DNA of 64,000 nucleotides from Candidatus Villigracilis saccharophilus. Its GTDB lineage: Bacteria > Chloroflexota > Anaerolineae > Anaerolineales > Villigracilaceae. The notes under the pieces are model-generated. The model was not told the DNA's origin and made no database searches. It worked only from the letters and a program-made list of their open reading frames with translations. The stretch lies in contig JADJNA010000058.1 in the NCBI GenBank assembly GCA_016709305.1, forward strand, positions 1 through 64,000, in the 5' to 3' direction. The position numbers were made by a program, and so were the translations under genes. Shown in pieces: positions 1 through 6,821 of the stretch; the stretch's first letter is position 1; each line of letters opens with the position of its first letter.

Positions 1-137
1 ATATGCCAATCCGCCGGGTTTGCAGACGCGGCCAGAACCTTTATTAAAACCTCATTGTCCGCGGGCACAGGCGTTTCCACATCCGTAAACTGAAGAACAT
101 CTGGTGCTCCGTATTCCGTGAATAGTATGGCTTTCAT
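1..137 (-). CDS. Zinc-type alcohol dehydrogenase / quinone oxidoreductase (MDR family), N-terminal fragment
   Basis: Only the first 45 codons lie in the window; the gene runs off the left edge. The translated start reads MKAILFTEYGAPDVLQF and continues with a VLIKVLAASANPADWH stretch, the typical N-terminal GroES-like fold of medium-chain dehydrogenases of the quinone oxidoreductase/zinc-binding alcohol dehydrogenase group. These enzymes are NAD(P)H-dependent, cytoplasmic, and reduce quinones or activated alkenes. A clear ribosome site (AGGAG) sits 5-9 bases before the ATG at 137. The catalytic and cofactor-binding parts are outside the window, so substrate cannot be inferred. Confidence 0.75.
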   Translation of the reverse strand, partial: MKAILFTEYGAPDVLQFTDVETPVPADNEVLIKVLAASANPADWH

Positions 138-225
138 GATTCTCCTCGTTAAATAAAATTGGTTCTTTCTTTACGCAGTACGGCGCAGGAGGTTTCAAGA
201 AGGTCCAGCATTTTTACAGTTTCGA

Positions 226-1473
226 TCATTCGGCTTGTAGCTCCCGCAACACTTCCTGCGTATGCTCGCCCATCAATGGCGGATGCAGACGGTACTGCAC
301 GGGCGTATCGCTCATCTTCAACGGTGAGCCAACCAAAGGCAGTTCGCCAATTGTCGGGTGATCCATCTTCACAAGCATCCCACGCTCTTTGACAGCCGGC
401 ATCGAAAAGACCTGCTCAAAACCTTGGATCGGTCCGCATGGGATTTCGGCTTCGTCCAGTTTCGCCAGCCACTCAGAGACAGAAGCGTTGTTAAAAATGG
501 ATGCCAGCAAGGGAATGATCTCTGCGCGGTTTTGCACACGCGCAGAATTCGTAGCGAATTTTTCATCCACTGCAATTTCAGGTTTCCCAAGCATTTCACA
601 TAAGCGCAAAAATTGTTTATCATTCCCCACCGCGATCGCAAACCAACCATCACTGGCTTGAAAACTTTGATACGGAACAATATTCGCATGCGCATTGCCG
701 TGACGTTTCGGCAGTTTGCCGGAGATCAAATAATTACTAGCCACATTCGCCAGCCAGCCTAACTGCGAATCAAATAATGAAATATCAAGATGCTGCCCGC
801 GTCCGGTCATTGTCCGCGCCTGTAATGCGGCCAGGATCGCAATGATCGCATTTTGCCCCGCGAACAAATCCACGACTGCCACGCCTGTTTTCATTGGCTC
901 GCCTTCGGGCTCACCTGTGATGCTCATCAATCCGCCCAGCGCCTGGATCATAAAATCATAACCGGGCTTATCTTTCATCGAACCTGTCTGTCCAAAACCT
1001 GTGATCGAGCAATAGATCAACTTTGGATTCAACTCATGCAGGGTTTCAAAATCCAGGCCGAATTTTTCCAGCGTAGCGGGGCGGAAATTTTCAACCAGCA
1101 CATCACTTTGCAATGCAAGGTCACGCAAAACTTTTTTGCCCTCATCCGTTTTCAAGTTGATCACAATTCCGCGCTTGTTACGGTTGACACATAAATAATA
1201 CGCGCTCTCCCCTTCCGCGAACGGCGGCCCCCAGCCACGCGTCTCATCGCCTTCGGGTGGCTCTACTTTGATCACATCCGCACCCAAGTCACCGAGAACC
1301 ATCGTACAATATGGGCCAGCGAGCACGCGGCTTAAATCCAACACACGAGTTCCATTTAAGGGTTGATACTTCTCCTGATCAGGATATCGTTGCGAGGAGC
1401 GGAGCGAATAAGCAATCTCCCCATCGGTGGGGTTGCTTCGCAAAGTGCCCGCGCAACGACATAAAAACGCCAA
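226..1473 (-). CDS. CaiB/BaiF family (type III) CoA-transferase
   Basis: Cytoplasmic CoA-transferase that moves CoA between carboxylic acids. The N-terminal signature GTRVLDLSRVLAGPY (about residues 41-55), followed by LGDLGADVIKVEPP and later NRNKRGI, is characteristic of formyl-CoA transferase/carnitine CoA-transferase relatives, and the length (about 378-415 aa) fits. The catalytic Asp region (YCSITGFGQTG, then a KPGYDFMIQALGG block) is present. The start is unresolved: there is no in-frame ATG or GTG before the conserved region, and the first roughly 30 codons are read from a palindromic repeat (1387-1460). The coordinate given uses a TTG at 1473; the ancestral start was probably near residue 34, just before KYQPLNG. 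Substrate unknown. Confidence 0.85.
   Translation of the reverse strand: MAFLCRCAGTLRSNPTDGEIAYSLRSSQRYPDQEKYQPLNGTRVLDLSRVLAGPYCTMVLGDLGADVIKVEPPEGDETRGWGPPFAEGESAYYLCVNRNKRGIVINLKTDEGKKVLRDLALQSDVLVENFRPATLEKFGLDFETLHELNPKLIYCSITGFGQTGSMKDKPGYDFMIQALGGLMSITGEPEGEPMKTGVAVVDLFAGQNAIIAILAALQARTMTGRGQHLDISLFDSQLGWLANVASNYLISGKLPKRHGNAHANIVPYQSFQASDGWFAIAVGNDKQFLRLCEMLGKPEIAVDEKFATNSARVQNRAEIIPLLASIFNNASVSEWLAKLDEAEIPCGPIQGFEQVFSMPAVKERGMLVKMDHPTIGELPLVGSPLKMSDTPVQYRLHPPLMGEHTQEVLRELQAE
1387..1460. repeat. Dispersed palindromic repeat, GTTGCGAGGAGC/GAAGCAATC type (copy 1)
   Basis: A long imperfect inverted repeat: outer arms CGTTGCG...CGCAACG and inner arms GCGAATAAGCAATCTCCCC...GGGGTTGCTTCGC. 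A related element lies at 62611-62690 (shared words: GCAAGGAGC, AGCGATC or AAGCAATC, GATTGCTTCG, TCGCAATGAC). Here it separates two divergent genes and is read into the 5' end of the CoA-transferase frame. Confidence 0.7.
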
Positions 1474-1474
1474 T

Positions 1475-2242
1475 ATGAAACGTGATCTCTATTTTAGCAA
1501 ACCAATTATGAATTCAGCCGGATCATTGGGATTCGCGCCCGATCCACGCAACGGGATTGATATGGGTTCATTCGGGGCGTTCATCACGAATCCGATCTCT
1601 CTCCGCTCACGCCTGCCGGCTGCCCAGCCGGCTGTGATCGAATTCCCCGGCGGATTCCTGCTGCACAGCGGCCTGCCGAATGACGGGTTATCGTCTGTGA
1701 TCAAAAAAAATGGCGCACGCTGGAACCGCGCAGACATGCCCATCATTGTCAACCTCATGGCTGACCGCCCCGAAGAGACTCAGCAAATGGTAAGAAGCCT
1801 TGAGAATATCGAGAACGTGATGGCGGTGGAACTTGGCTTCGCGCCATTATTATCGGACGATATTATTCTATTGAATTTGGAAATGTGTGTTGGGGAATTG
1901 CCATTAATATTTTCATTGCCCGCTGAACAAGTATTATCACTGGGGCCAAAGTTAATTCAAGGCGGCGCAGCGGCCATCAGCATATCAAGTCCACGCGGGG
2001 CGCTTCCCCTCACCTCTACCTCCTCCCCCGAAAAGAGAGGAGGACTCGTCACTGGCAGGCTGTATGGTCAATCATTATTTCCGCGCTCATTGGATCTGGT
2101 CCGCTCGGCGGCGATGATCGGGCTTCCTATCATTGGAGCGGGAGGGGTGTGGACAGAACAAGACGCGGCGGATATGCTGTCAGTGGGGGCAATGGCTGTC
2201 GAAACAGATGCCCAGCTTTGGGTGCCGAAAGAAGCGATTTAG
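1475..2242 (+). CDS. Dihydroorotate dehydrogenase-like FMN protein
   Basis: 255 aa. N-terminal PIMNSAGSLGF and a C-terminal GLPIIGAGGVWTEQDA block match the FMN/phosphate-binding TIM-barrel of class 1 dihydroorotate dehydrogenases and related nitronate-type FMN oxidoreductases; an FITNPISLRSR segment follows the first strand. It is shorter than PyrD (about 300 aa) and the usual catalytic Cys/Ser loop is not obvious, so true PyrD activity is doubtful. Residues around 175-190 (LTSTSSPEKRG) come from a pyrimidine/purine-rich inverted repeat at about 2005-2045, which looks like an in-frame insertion. The ATG at 1475 has no good ribosome site. It is divergent to the CoA-transferase; no operon partner. 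Confidence 0.6.
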   Translation: MKRDLYFSKPIMNSAGSLGFAPDPRNGIDMGSFGAFITNPISLRSRLPAAQPAVIEFPGGFLLHSGLPNDGLSSVIKKNGARWNRADMPIIVNLMADRPEETQQMVRSLENIENVMAVELGFAPLLSDDIILLNLEMCVGELPLIFSLPAEQVLSLGPKLIQGGAAAISISSPRGALPLTSTSSPEKRGGLVTGRLYGQSLFPRSLDLVRSAAMIGLPIIGAGGVWTEQDAADMLSVGAMAVETDAQLWVPKEAI

Positions 2243-2305
2243 ACCATTGACCATAGACGGCAGACCATCCCCAGCAACAATAGTCAACTATTGTCCATCG
2301 TCTAA
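2241..2305. repeat. Degenerate intergenic repeat of GACGATGGACAAT / GACCATAGACGG words
   Basis: The stretch is built from near-repeats such as GACCATTGACCATAGACGG and ATTGTCCATCGTCT. It shares the words AGACGA(T/C)GGACAAT and TAGT(T/G)GAC with 60157-60225 when read on the opposite strand. It starts at the stop codon of the FMN protein. Confidence 0.55.
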
Positions 2306-2340
2306 AAAAAAGAGCCCCGCTTTTCAGCGAGACTCTTTTT
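2304..2340 (-). terminator. Intrinsic terminator of the cold shock gene
   Basis: Read on the minus strand, AAAGAGTCTCGC and GCGGGGCTCTTT arms enclose a TGAAAA loop and are followed by a run of T. It begins 15 bases after the csp stop codon. Confidence 0.8.
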
Positions 2341-2353
2341 GGTTGGTTAAGAA

Positions 2354-2563
2354 TTACAGAACTACGACGTCAGCAGCTTGTAAACCTTTGGGGCCTTTTT
2401 CGATTGTGAATTCGACTTTCTGGCCTTCCTGAAGGTTCTTGAAGCCGTCGCCCTTGATGGCAGAGAAGTGGACGAAGACATCCGGGCCGCCTTCACGTTC
2501 GATGAAGCCGAAACCCTTAGTACCATTGAACCATTTAACCGTACCGATTACACGATCAGACAT
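2354..2563 (-). CDS. Cold shock protein (CspA family)
   Basis: 69 aa single cold-shock domain, a cytoplasmic nucleic-acid chaperone. Both RNA-binding motifs are visible: RNP1 as KGFGFIE and RNP2 as VFVHFSAI, after the VKWFNGTKGF strand. Length is standard. A GCCTCC anti-complement just upstream reads as GGAGGC, a strong ribosome site, 6-7 bases before the ATG. It is monocistronic, with its own promoter (2706-2734) and a leader of roughly 135 bases, as is usual for cold-inducible csp mRNAs. Confidence 0.95.
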   Translation of the reverse strand: MSDRVIGTVKWFNGTKGFGFIEREGGPDVFVHFSAIKGDGFKNLQEGQKVEFTIEKGPKGLQAADVVVL

Positions 2564-2705
2564 TTTTTGCCTCCTATAGCAAATAAAAAAATAAGGTGAC
2601 GCAGTATGTCTTTCATCGGGCGGTCAAAAAAACTTCTCAAAGTCGTCCTTGATCCATTGTCTTTATACTTCCACAACGAAAAGCCACTTGCATCCTACGA
2701 GCGCA

Positions 2706-2734
2706 ACTTTATCATGAAATTCTCATATTGACAA
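2706..2734 (-). promoter_or_regulatory. Promoter and long 5' leader of the cold shock gene
   Basis: On the minus strand a -35 TTGTCA (2734-2729) and a -10 TAAAGT (2711-2706) are separated by exactly 17 bases. Transcription would start near 2699, leaving a leader of about 135 bases (to 2564) before the csp ATG. Long structured leaders are a known cold-shock control feature; the structure itself I could not fold. Confidence 0.5.
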
Positions 2735-3226
2735 TTATTTTTCGGGTACCAAAATCATGACAGGAATATGGCGGTGGGCGGCGCGGATCCTGTAAAGATC
2801 ATAGCCTTTGTAATAGGACACAGCCATGTCCCAATATTTTTGGTACTCCTCACCAGCGGCTTCATGAGCGATGTATTCGGCTGAGCGCCCTTTCCATTCA
2901 ACCTGACATTTCGGGTTGACTTTGAGGTTGTAATACCATGCGGGGTTGTTTGTTTGCCCAAAGTTAGAGGCGATCAACGCAATTTGTTCATGCTCACTAA
3001 ATCCATACAAGACAAGAGAGCGGGGCTGTTTACTTTTTGCGCCGATCATCGTGATCCGCAATGCGGGTATCCCCACAAGCTTGCTGGAAAAGAAAAAACG
3101 CCCCGCGCTTATCTTCCAGAAAAAGCCATCCACTCTGTGAAGGACGGGAGTGATTACTGCCGTGACCGATCTTTGCATAAAGATGGCAAGCAAGCCGCGT
3201 TGGAATTTGTTGGGATATGATCTCAT
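2735..3226 (-). CDS. Deazaflavin (F420)-dependent nitroreductase-family protein
   Basis: 163 aa. The C-terminal two thirds carry the Ddn-type split beta-barrel pattern: IGAKSKQPRSLVLYG, then LIASNFGQTNNPAWYYNLKVNP, a WKGRSAEYIAHEA strand and a Y...R/IPVMIL end. Family members bind F420 or FMN and reduce nitro groups, quinones or biliverdin; cofactor and substrate cannot be decided here. The stop codon of dtd lies 5 bases upstream of this ATG (3226), so the two are probably cotranscribed with trpS. Confidence 0.75.
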   Translation of the reverse strand: MRSYPNKFQRGLLAIFMQRSVTAVITPVLHRVDGFFWKISAGRFFFSSKLVGIPALRITMIGAKSKQPRSLVLYGFSEHEQIALIASNFGQTNNPAWYYNLKVNPKCQVEWKGRSAEYIAHEAAGEEYQKYWDMAVSYYKGYDLYRIRAAHRHIPVMILVPEK

Positions 3227-3231
3227 TACAA

Positions 3232-3669
3232 TTATTTTTCCAGCCAGATCGTGACAGGCCCATTATTGTGAATTTCCACATCCATGTGCGCGCCGAACTG
3301 ACCCGTTTGAGTCGGCACACCGTGACTGCGTAATAACTCAACAAATCGATCCACTAACGGAGAAGCGACTTCGGGCAATGCGGCATCAATAAATGACGGG
3401 CGTCTTCCCTTGCGGGTATCAGCATACAAGGTGAATTGTGAAACGACGATGGCTTCCCCTTTCACATCCAACACCGAAAGATTGGTCTTGCCTTGGTCAT
3501 CTTCAAAGATGCGCAGGTTCGCCACTTTTTCTGCGAGGAAGGCCGCCTGCGAATCACCATCACCATGACCAATGCCTAATAAAATCAGCAGACCATTTCC
3601 TATTTGGGAAATGGTCTTTTGTTCTACTGTGACACTTGCCTGGGAAACTCGTTGGATCAATAAACGCAT
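3232..3669 (-). CDS. dtd: D-aminoacyl-tRNA deacylase
   Basis: 145 aa, normal for DTD. It hydrolyses D-amino acids from mischarged tRNA in the cytoplasm. The N-terminal MRLLIQRVSQASV, the active-site SQFTLYAD block and the NNGPVT (Gly-cisPro) motif near the C-terminus are all intact. The open frame extends further upstream, but homology starts at the ATG at 3669. It lies 46 bases after trpS, the gap being a GTAGGGGC-type repeat, so the three genes form one leftward unit serving translation quality. Confidence 0.95.
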   Translation of the reverse strand: MRLLIQRVSQASVTVEQKTISQIGNGLLILLGIGHGDGDSQAAFLAEKVANLRIFEDDQGKTNLSVLDVKGEAIVVSQFTLYADTRKGRRPSFIDAALPEVASPLVDRFVELLRSHGVPTQTGQFGAHMDVEIHNNGPVTIWLEK

Positions 3670-3684
3670 ATAATTTTCAACGGA

Positions 3685-3712
3685 GTAAGGGCGGGGTAAC
3701 CCTGCCCCTATA
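3685..3712. repeat. GTAGGGGC-type palindromic repeat (copy 1)
   Basis: GTAAGGGCGGGG..CCTGCCCCTA forms a GC-rich hairpin between trpS and dtd, lacking a T tract. Similar elements stand at 21424-21482 and 48858-48888, all with GTAGGGGC arms and all between or at the ends of genes. Confidence 0.6.
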
Positions 3713-3715
3713 AGA

Positions 3716-4702
3716 TTATGGAAGTTGCATCGCCTGACGGACTTCAACCATTGTCTGCTCGGCAATGGCGCGCGCACGGTTTGCACCATCATGCAAAATA
3801 TCCTGGATCTTATTTGGGTCAGCCGCCAATTCAGCACGTTTGGCGCGGAAAGGTTCAAGATGTTTGTTCAGGTTATTAGCGAAACGCAGTTTGCAATCCA
3901 CACAGCCGATGCCCGCCTTGCGGCATTCGACGTTGATCATGTCCACTTCCTCTGGTTGAGAGAATAGTTTGTGCATTGTGAACACATTGCAAATATCCGG
4001 GTTGCCCGGGTCCGTGCGGCGCAGGCGAGCAGGATCGGTGACCATTTCCTTGACACGCTTGACTGTCGCTTCGGGAGTGGTGGCGAGTTCAATATGATTA
4101 TTCAAACTCTTGCCCATTTTATCTTTGCCGTCTATGCCAACGACCTTTAAGACTTCAGTATGTTTCACCTGAGGTTCGACCAACGCTTTTGTATGATAGC
4201 GGTAGTTGAAGGAGCGCACGATCTCGCGCGCGAATTCGATATGTGGAGCCTGGTCAATGCCGACTGGGACAATATCCGTCTTGTAGAGCACGATGTCCGC
4301 GGTCATCAAAACGGGATAACCAACCAGACCATAGTTTATATTCTCAGGCTGCTGGCGGACCTTCTCCTTGAAAGTCGGCAGATCGGTCAACTTGCCGAAC
4401 TGTGTCACCATCGAAAGATAGGTATGCAGTTCCATCACCTGCGGCACATGCGATTGAACGAAGACAATAGAATCTTCTGGGCGGATTCCCGCCGCGAGCC
4501 AATCCAGCGCCATTTCCAGGGTATTCTGTTTCAGTTCCTGCGTGGTCTCGACCGTGGTCAGCGCGTGGACATCCACAATGCAGTAGATACAATCATATTC
4601 ATTCTGCATCGCGACATAATTATTAATTGCGCCCAAATAATTTCCAAGATGCTGCTTCCCAGTTGGGCGTGCGCCCGAAAATACTCTGCCTTTTTTCGCC
4701 AT
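3716..4702 (-). CDS. trpS: Tryptophanyl-tRNA synthetase
   Basis: 328 aa class I aminoacyl-tRNA synthetase that charges tRNA-Trp. The N-terminus SGARPTGKQHLGNYLG carries the HIGH-type ATP site (14-24), and DKMGKSLNN (about 194-202) is the KMSKS loop, with GKS retained. The Trp-pocket regions YCIVDVHALT and GVGIDQAPH-type block (VPVGIDQAPH) are present. The start at 4702 is only 3 bases past the stop of the Rdx-like gene, so translation is probably coupled. Confidence 0.97.
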   Translation of the reverse strand: MAKKGRVFSGARPTGKQHLGNYLGAINNYVAMQNEYDCIYCIVDVHALTTVETTQELKQNTLEMALDWLAAGIRPEDSIVFVQSHVPQVMELHTYLSMVTQFGKLTDLPTFKEKVRQQPENINYGLVGYPVLMTADIVLYKTDIVPVGIDQAPHIEFAREIVRSFNYRYHTKALVEPQVKHTEVLKVVGIDGKDKMGKSLNNHIELATTPEATVKRVKEMVTDPARLRRTDPGNPDICNVFTMHKLFSQPEEVDMINVECRKAGIGCVDCKLRFANNLNKHLEPFRAKRAELAADPNKIQDILHDGANRARAIAEQTMVEVRQAMQLP

Positions 4703-4705
4703 TCT

Positions 4706-4949
4706 TTATCCTTCAACCATTTTATGAATGAGATTGAGAACTTCGCCCGCTTCTGCGTGACGTTTCACCTGTAATTTCGAGAAGACCAGTTCCCCGTTCA
4801 CGCTGACCTCGAACCTGCCCCCCGTCCGAAGGAATTAACGCCACCGATTCGATCACGTGCTCGTACTCTTTGAGTAATTCGTCCACCAGGCTCACGGCCC
4901 GGTTGGTGTAGTGTCAAACTGCGCAGTAGGTGATCTCGATTTTCAGCAT
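4706..4949 (-). CDS. SelT/SelW/SelH (Rdx) family protein, probable selenoprotein, with one frameshift
   Basis: Reading from the ATG at 4949 (GGAG 6 bases upstream): MLKIEITYCAV, then TGA (4916-4914), then HYTNRAVSLVDELLKEYE. In Rdx thioredoxin-fold proteins the redox motif CxxC or CxxU lies exactly here, after the first beta strand, so TGA fits selenocysteine in C-A-V-U. A hairpin of the right spacing follows (4884-4908). The frame is then broken in a run of six G (minus strand, 4823-4818); with five G the product continues DGGRFEVSVNGELVFSKL and ends KMVEG, about 80 aa, a full Rdx domain. The extra G is probably a sequence error, because this area also holds a 23-base G run. If TGA is a stop, this is a pseudogene. 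No sel genes are in the window. Confidence 0.7.
4884..4908 (-). promoter_or_regulatory. Candidate bacterial SECIS hairpin
   Basis: Directly after the in-frame TGA the minus strand can fold as lower stem CACCA/TGGTG, a 5' bulge, upper stem GGC/GCC and an apical loop CGTGA. The loop begins 18 bases after the TGA, inside the window usual for bacterial SECIS elements. Pairing was judged by eye. Confidence 0.45.
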
Positions 4950-4973
4950 GGAATTCTCCGTTTTCGGGGTTAC

Positions 4974-5032
4974 GGGGGGGGGGGGGGGGGGGGGGGAATT
5001 TTTTTGTGTGGTTGTGTTGTTTTGGGGGATAC
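4974..5032. other. Poly-G run and G/T-only tract, probable sequence artefact
   Basis: Twenty-three consecutive G (4974-4996) are followed by a stretch of almost only G and T. No gene is affected, but the pattern is typical of read-end artefacts rather than chromosome and marks local low quality next to the frameshifted Rdx gene. Confidence 0.6.
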
Positions 5033-5068
5033 TTTTATTAGAAAATTATAACATGGCGTCTCACAGAC

Positions 5069-5097
5069 TTGCCCCGCCCTGCTAATCACGCTATAAT
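5069..5097 (+). promoter_or_regulatory. Promoter of the FmdB-type gene
   Basis: TTGCCC (5069-5074) and TATAAT (5092-5097) with a 17-base spacer, followed by a short leader with AAGGAG before the ATG at 5136. Confidence 0.6.
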
Positions 5098-5135
5098 CTC
5101 CATCGTTGTTATGTAAAGAATTGCAAGGAGAAAAA

Positions 5136-5441
5136 ATGCCAGTCTATACTTATCGTTGTGAAGCTTGTGGTATCCAATTCGAACGCCATCAATCCTTCAC
5201 AGACACCCCATTGAAAACCTGCCCCGAGTGCCGCAAGAAAGCGCTTAAGAAAGTCATTACCCCGACTAAGATCATCTTTAAGGGTTCAGGTTTCTACGCG
5301 ACCGATCACAAATCCCCTTCGGGCGATACTTCCAAGATGAAGAAAGCCGACAAGGAAGAAAAGAAAAGCGAATCGAAGGAAACCGTATCCACAGAAAGCA
5401 AGCCTGCTGCGGCTGAAACCAGCAAAAGCTCGGAAAAATAA
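5136..5441 (+). CDS. FmdB-family zinc ribbon protein
   Basis: 101 aa. The N-terminal third is a rubredoxin-like zinc ribbon starting MPVYTYRCEACG, with metal-binding pairs C8/C11 and C29/C32. This family was named after FmdB and is widespread as a small putative regulatory protein of uncertain function. The C-terminal 50 residues are a low-complexity Lys/Glu/Ser tail, probably disordered. AAGGAG lies 6 bases before the ATG. It stands alone with its own promoter and terminator. Confidence 0.9.
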   Translation: MPVYTYRCEACGIQFERHQSFTDTPLKTCPECRKKALKKVITPTKIIFKGSGFYATDHKSPSGDTSKMKKADKEEKKSESKETVSTESKPAAAETSKSSEK

Positions 5442-5453
5442 AGAACTGATTGA

Positions 5454-5487
5454 ATAGAGCGGGATATGGTCCCGCTCTATTTTTTTA
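5454..5487. terminator. Bidirectional intrinsic terminator between convergent genes
   Basis: AGAGCGGGA and TCCCGCTCT arms with a 5-base loop, a T tract on the plus strand and an A-rich flank on the other side. It serves the zinc-ribbon gene and overlaps the end of the MFS gene. Confidence 0.85.
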
Positions 5488-6729
5488 AGAGAATGCCTGT
5501 TTTTTTCTTCCCAGTTTCAAGGTCCAGATCGAAGCGAAGATCAGGGGAATGACAGCAAACAGAGCGCTGACAAAAGCCATCGTGTTATATCCCAGCGCGG
5601 CGAAGATAAATCCGCTGCTCAAACTACCAACCGCGGAAGCTGACCCAACCATTAGATCGCTGAAGCCCTGCGTGCGCGAACGTTCCAACGGGGAAAGTTG
5701 ATCAGCCAGCAGAGTGGAGCCGCCCACATAACAAAAATTCCACCCGAGTCCCAACAGAAATAACGCAACGCCCAGTGGAAGTACATCGGGAGAGATCGTT
5801 GCCGCAACACAGGCGATCACAAGCGTCGCCGCGCCGACCATGATGACCTGTCCCCGCCCCCACTGGTCGGAGAGCCGCCCGGAAATGATCGAGAAGGCAT
5901 ACATGCCGACCGTGTGGGCAGAGATGACGATCGAGATATCACCGAGCATGTGATCATGGTCACGCATATGCAGGGATGTGATCACCATGACCAACACCAT
6001 CACCATTTGTCCCAGCACCATGCTGACGACTGCAACTTGCGCGGCGGGCTGGCGAAGGATTTCGCGCACGCTTCGCACTTCGCCCGAACCTGCCACTGCC
6101 TCCGGGAATTTTGCCGCCACCTCTTTACCGATCTCGCGCGGATCGGGGCGCAAGCCAAAGAATACAACCACAGCCGCAATTGCAAACAGGATCATACATA
6201 CAAGATAGACACCTGCGAGTTCATCGCCTGTAAAAGGTTTTACGAATGCACCGGCAGGTCCCGCCACAAAAGGACCGATCACCGAGCCGACCGTCCCGCC
6301 AATGACCACATTGGAAATGGCGCGTCCGCGATGTTCAGGGCGATTGACTTCCGCCGCCGCAAAACGACCTAATTGGACCGCAGAATTTGTAACGCCCATC
6401 AAAATCATGCCGCCAAGAAAAACTGGGAATGAGTGGATCATGATGGCATAGAACGCAATGCCTGAACCCAGAACGCCAATGCTCAAGCCGACAGTCAATC
6501 CGCCGCGGCGGCCGATGGCGTCAAAAACATAGCCCCACATAAACGCGGCAAATGCGCCAGCCAAAAGATACACAGCAGACGGAACACCCGCCCAGCTTGA
6601 ATGGCCGCTAAGTTCTTTGCCGACAATGGAGTTGAGGGTTGCCGCCGCGATAAATCCCGCCGAAGCCAGGGACTGTTGAGCAAAAAGAATGGTCGTTATT
6701 TTGCGCGCAATGGATTCAAGATTAGTCAT
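5485..6729 (-). CDS. Major facilitator superfamily transporter
   Basis: 414 aa inner-membrane protein with about 12 predicted hydrophobic segments in two halves. The MFS loop signature after TM2 is visible as GYVFDAIGRRGGL (about 66-78), and a second-half SGRLSDQWGRGQV repeats it near residue 286, so both MFS halves are complete. Substrate unknown: the sequence resembles drug/metabolite efflux or sugar-proton carriers without a decisive motif. The ATG at 6729 is preceded by a weak ribosome site (AAGGACAATAC). It is isolated between two strong terminators. Confidence 0.85.
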   Translation of the reverse strand: MTNLESIARKITTILFAQQSLASAGFIAAATLNSIVGKELSGHSSWAGVPSAVYLLAGAFAAFMWGYVFDAIGRRGGLTVGLSIGVLGSGIAFYAIMIHSFPVFLGGMILMGVTNSAVQLGRFAAAEVNRPEHRGRAISNVVIGGTVGSVIGPFVAGPAGAFVKPFTGDELAGVYLVCMILFAIAAVVVFFGLRPDPREIGKEVAAKFPEAVAGSGEVRSVREILRQPAAQVAVVSMVLGQMVMVLVMVITSLHMRDHDHMLGDISIVISAHTVGMYAFSIISGRLSDQWGRGQVIMVGAATLVIACVAATISPDVLPLGVALFLLGLGWNFCYVGGSTLLADQLSPLERSRTQGFSDLMVGSASAVGSLSSGFIFAALGYNTMAFVSALFAVIPLIFASIWTLKLGRKKQAFS

Positions 6730-6770
6730 GTATTGTCCTTATATAAAGATGCGAGATTATACCTGCAACA

Positions 6771-6804
6771 AAAGCGACCTTGAGCAAAAACTCAAGGTCG
6801 CTTT
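6771..6804. terminator. Intrinsic terminator after the malic enzyme gene
   Basis: Perfect 14-base arms AAAGCGACCTTGAG and CTCAAGGTCGCTTT with a 6-base loop, 18 bases past the malic enzyme stop codon; also usable in the other direction. Confidence 0.85.
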
Positions 6805-6821
6805 CATCAATTATTTATTTA

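Noticed and set aside
4974..4996. G23 run as regulatory G-quadruplex
   Set aside because: The G/T-only flank and nearby homopolymer error point to artefact; no gene start depends on it.
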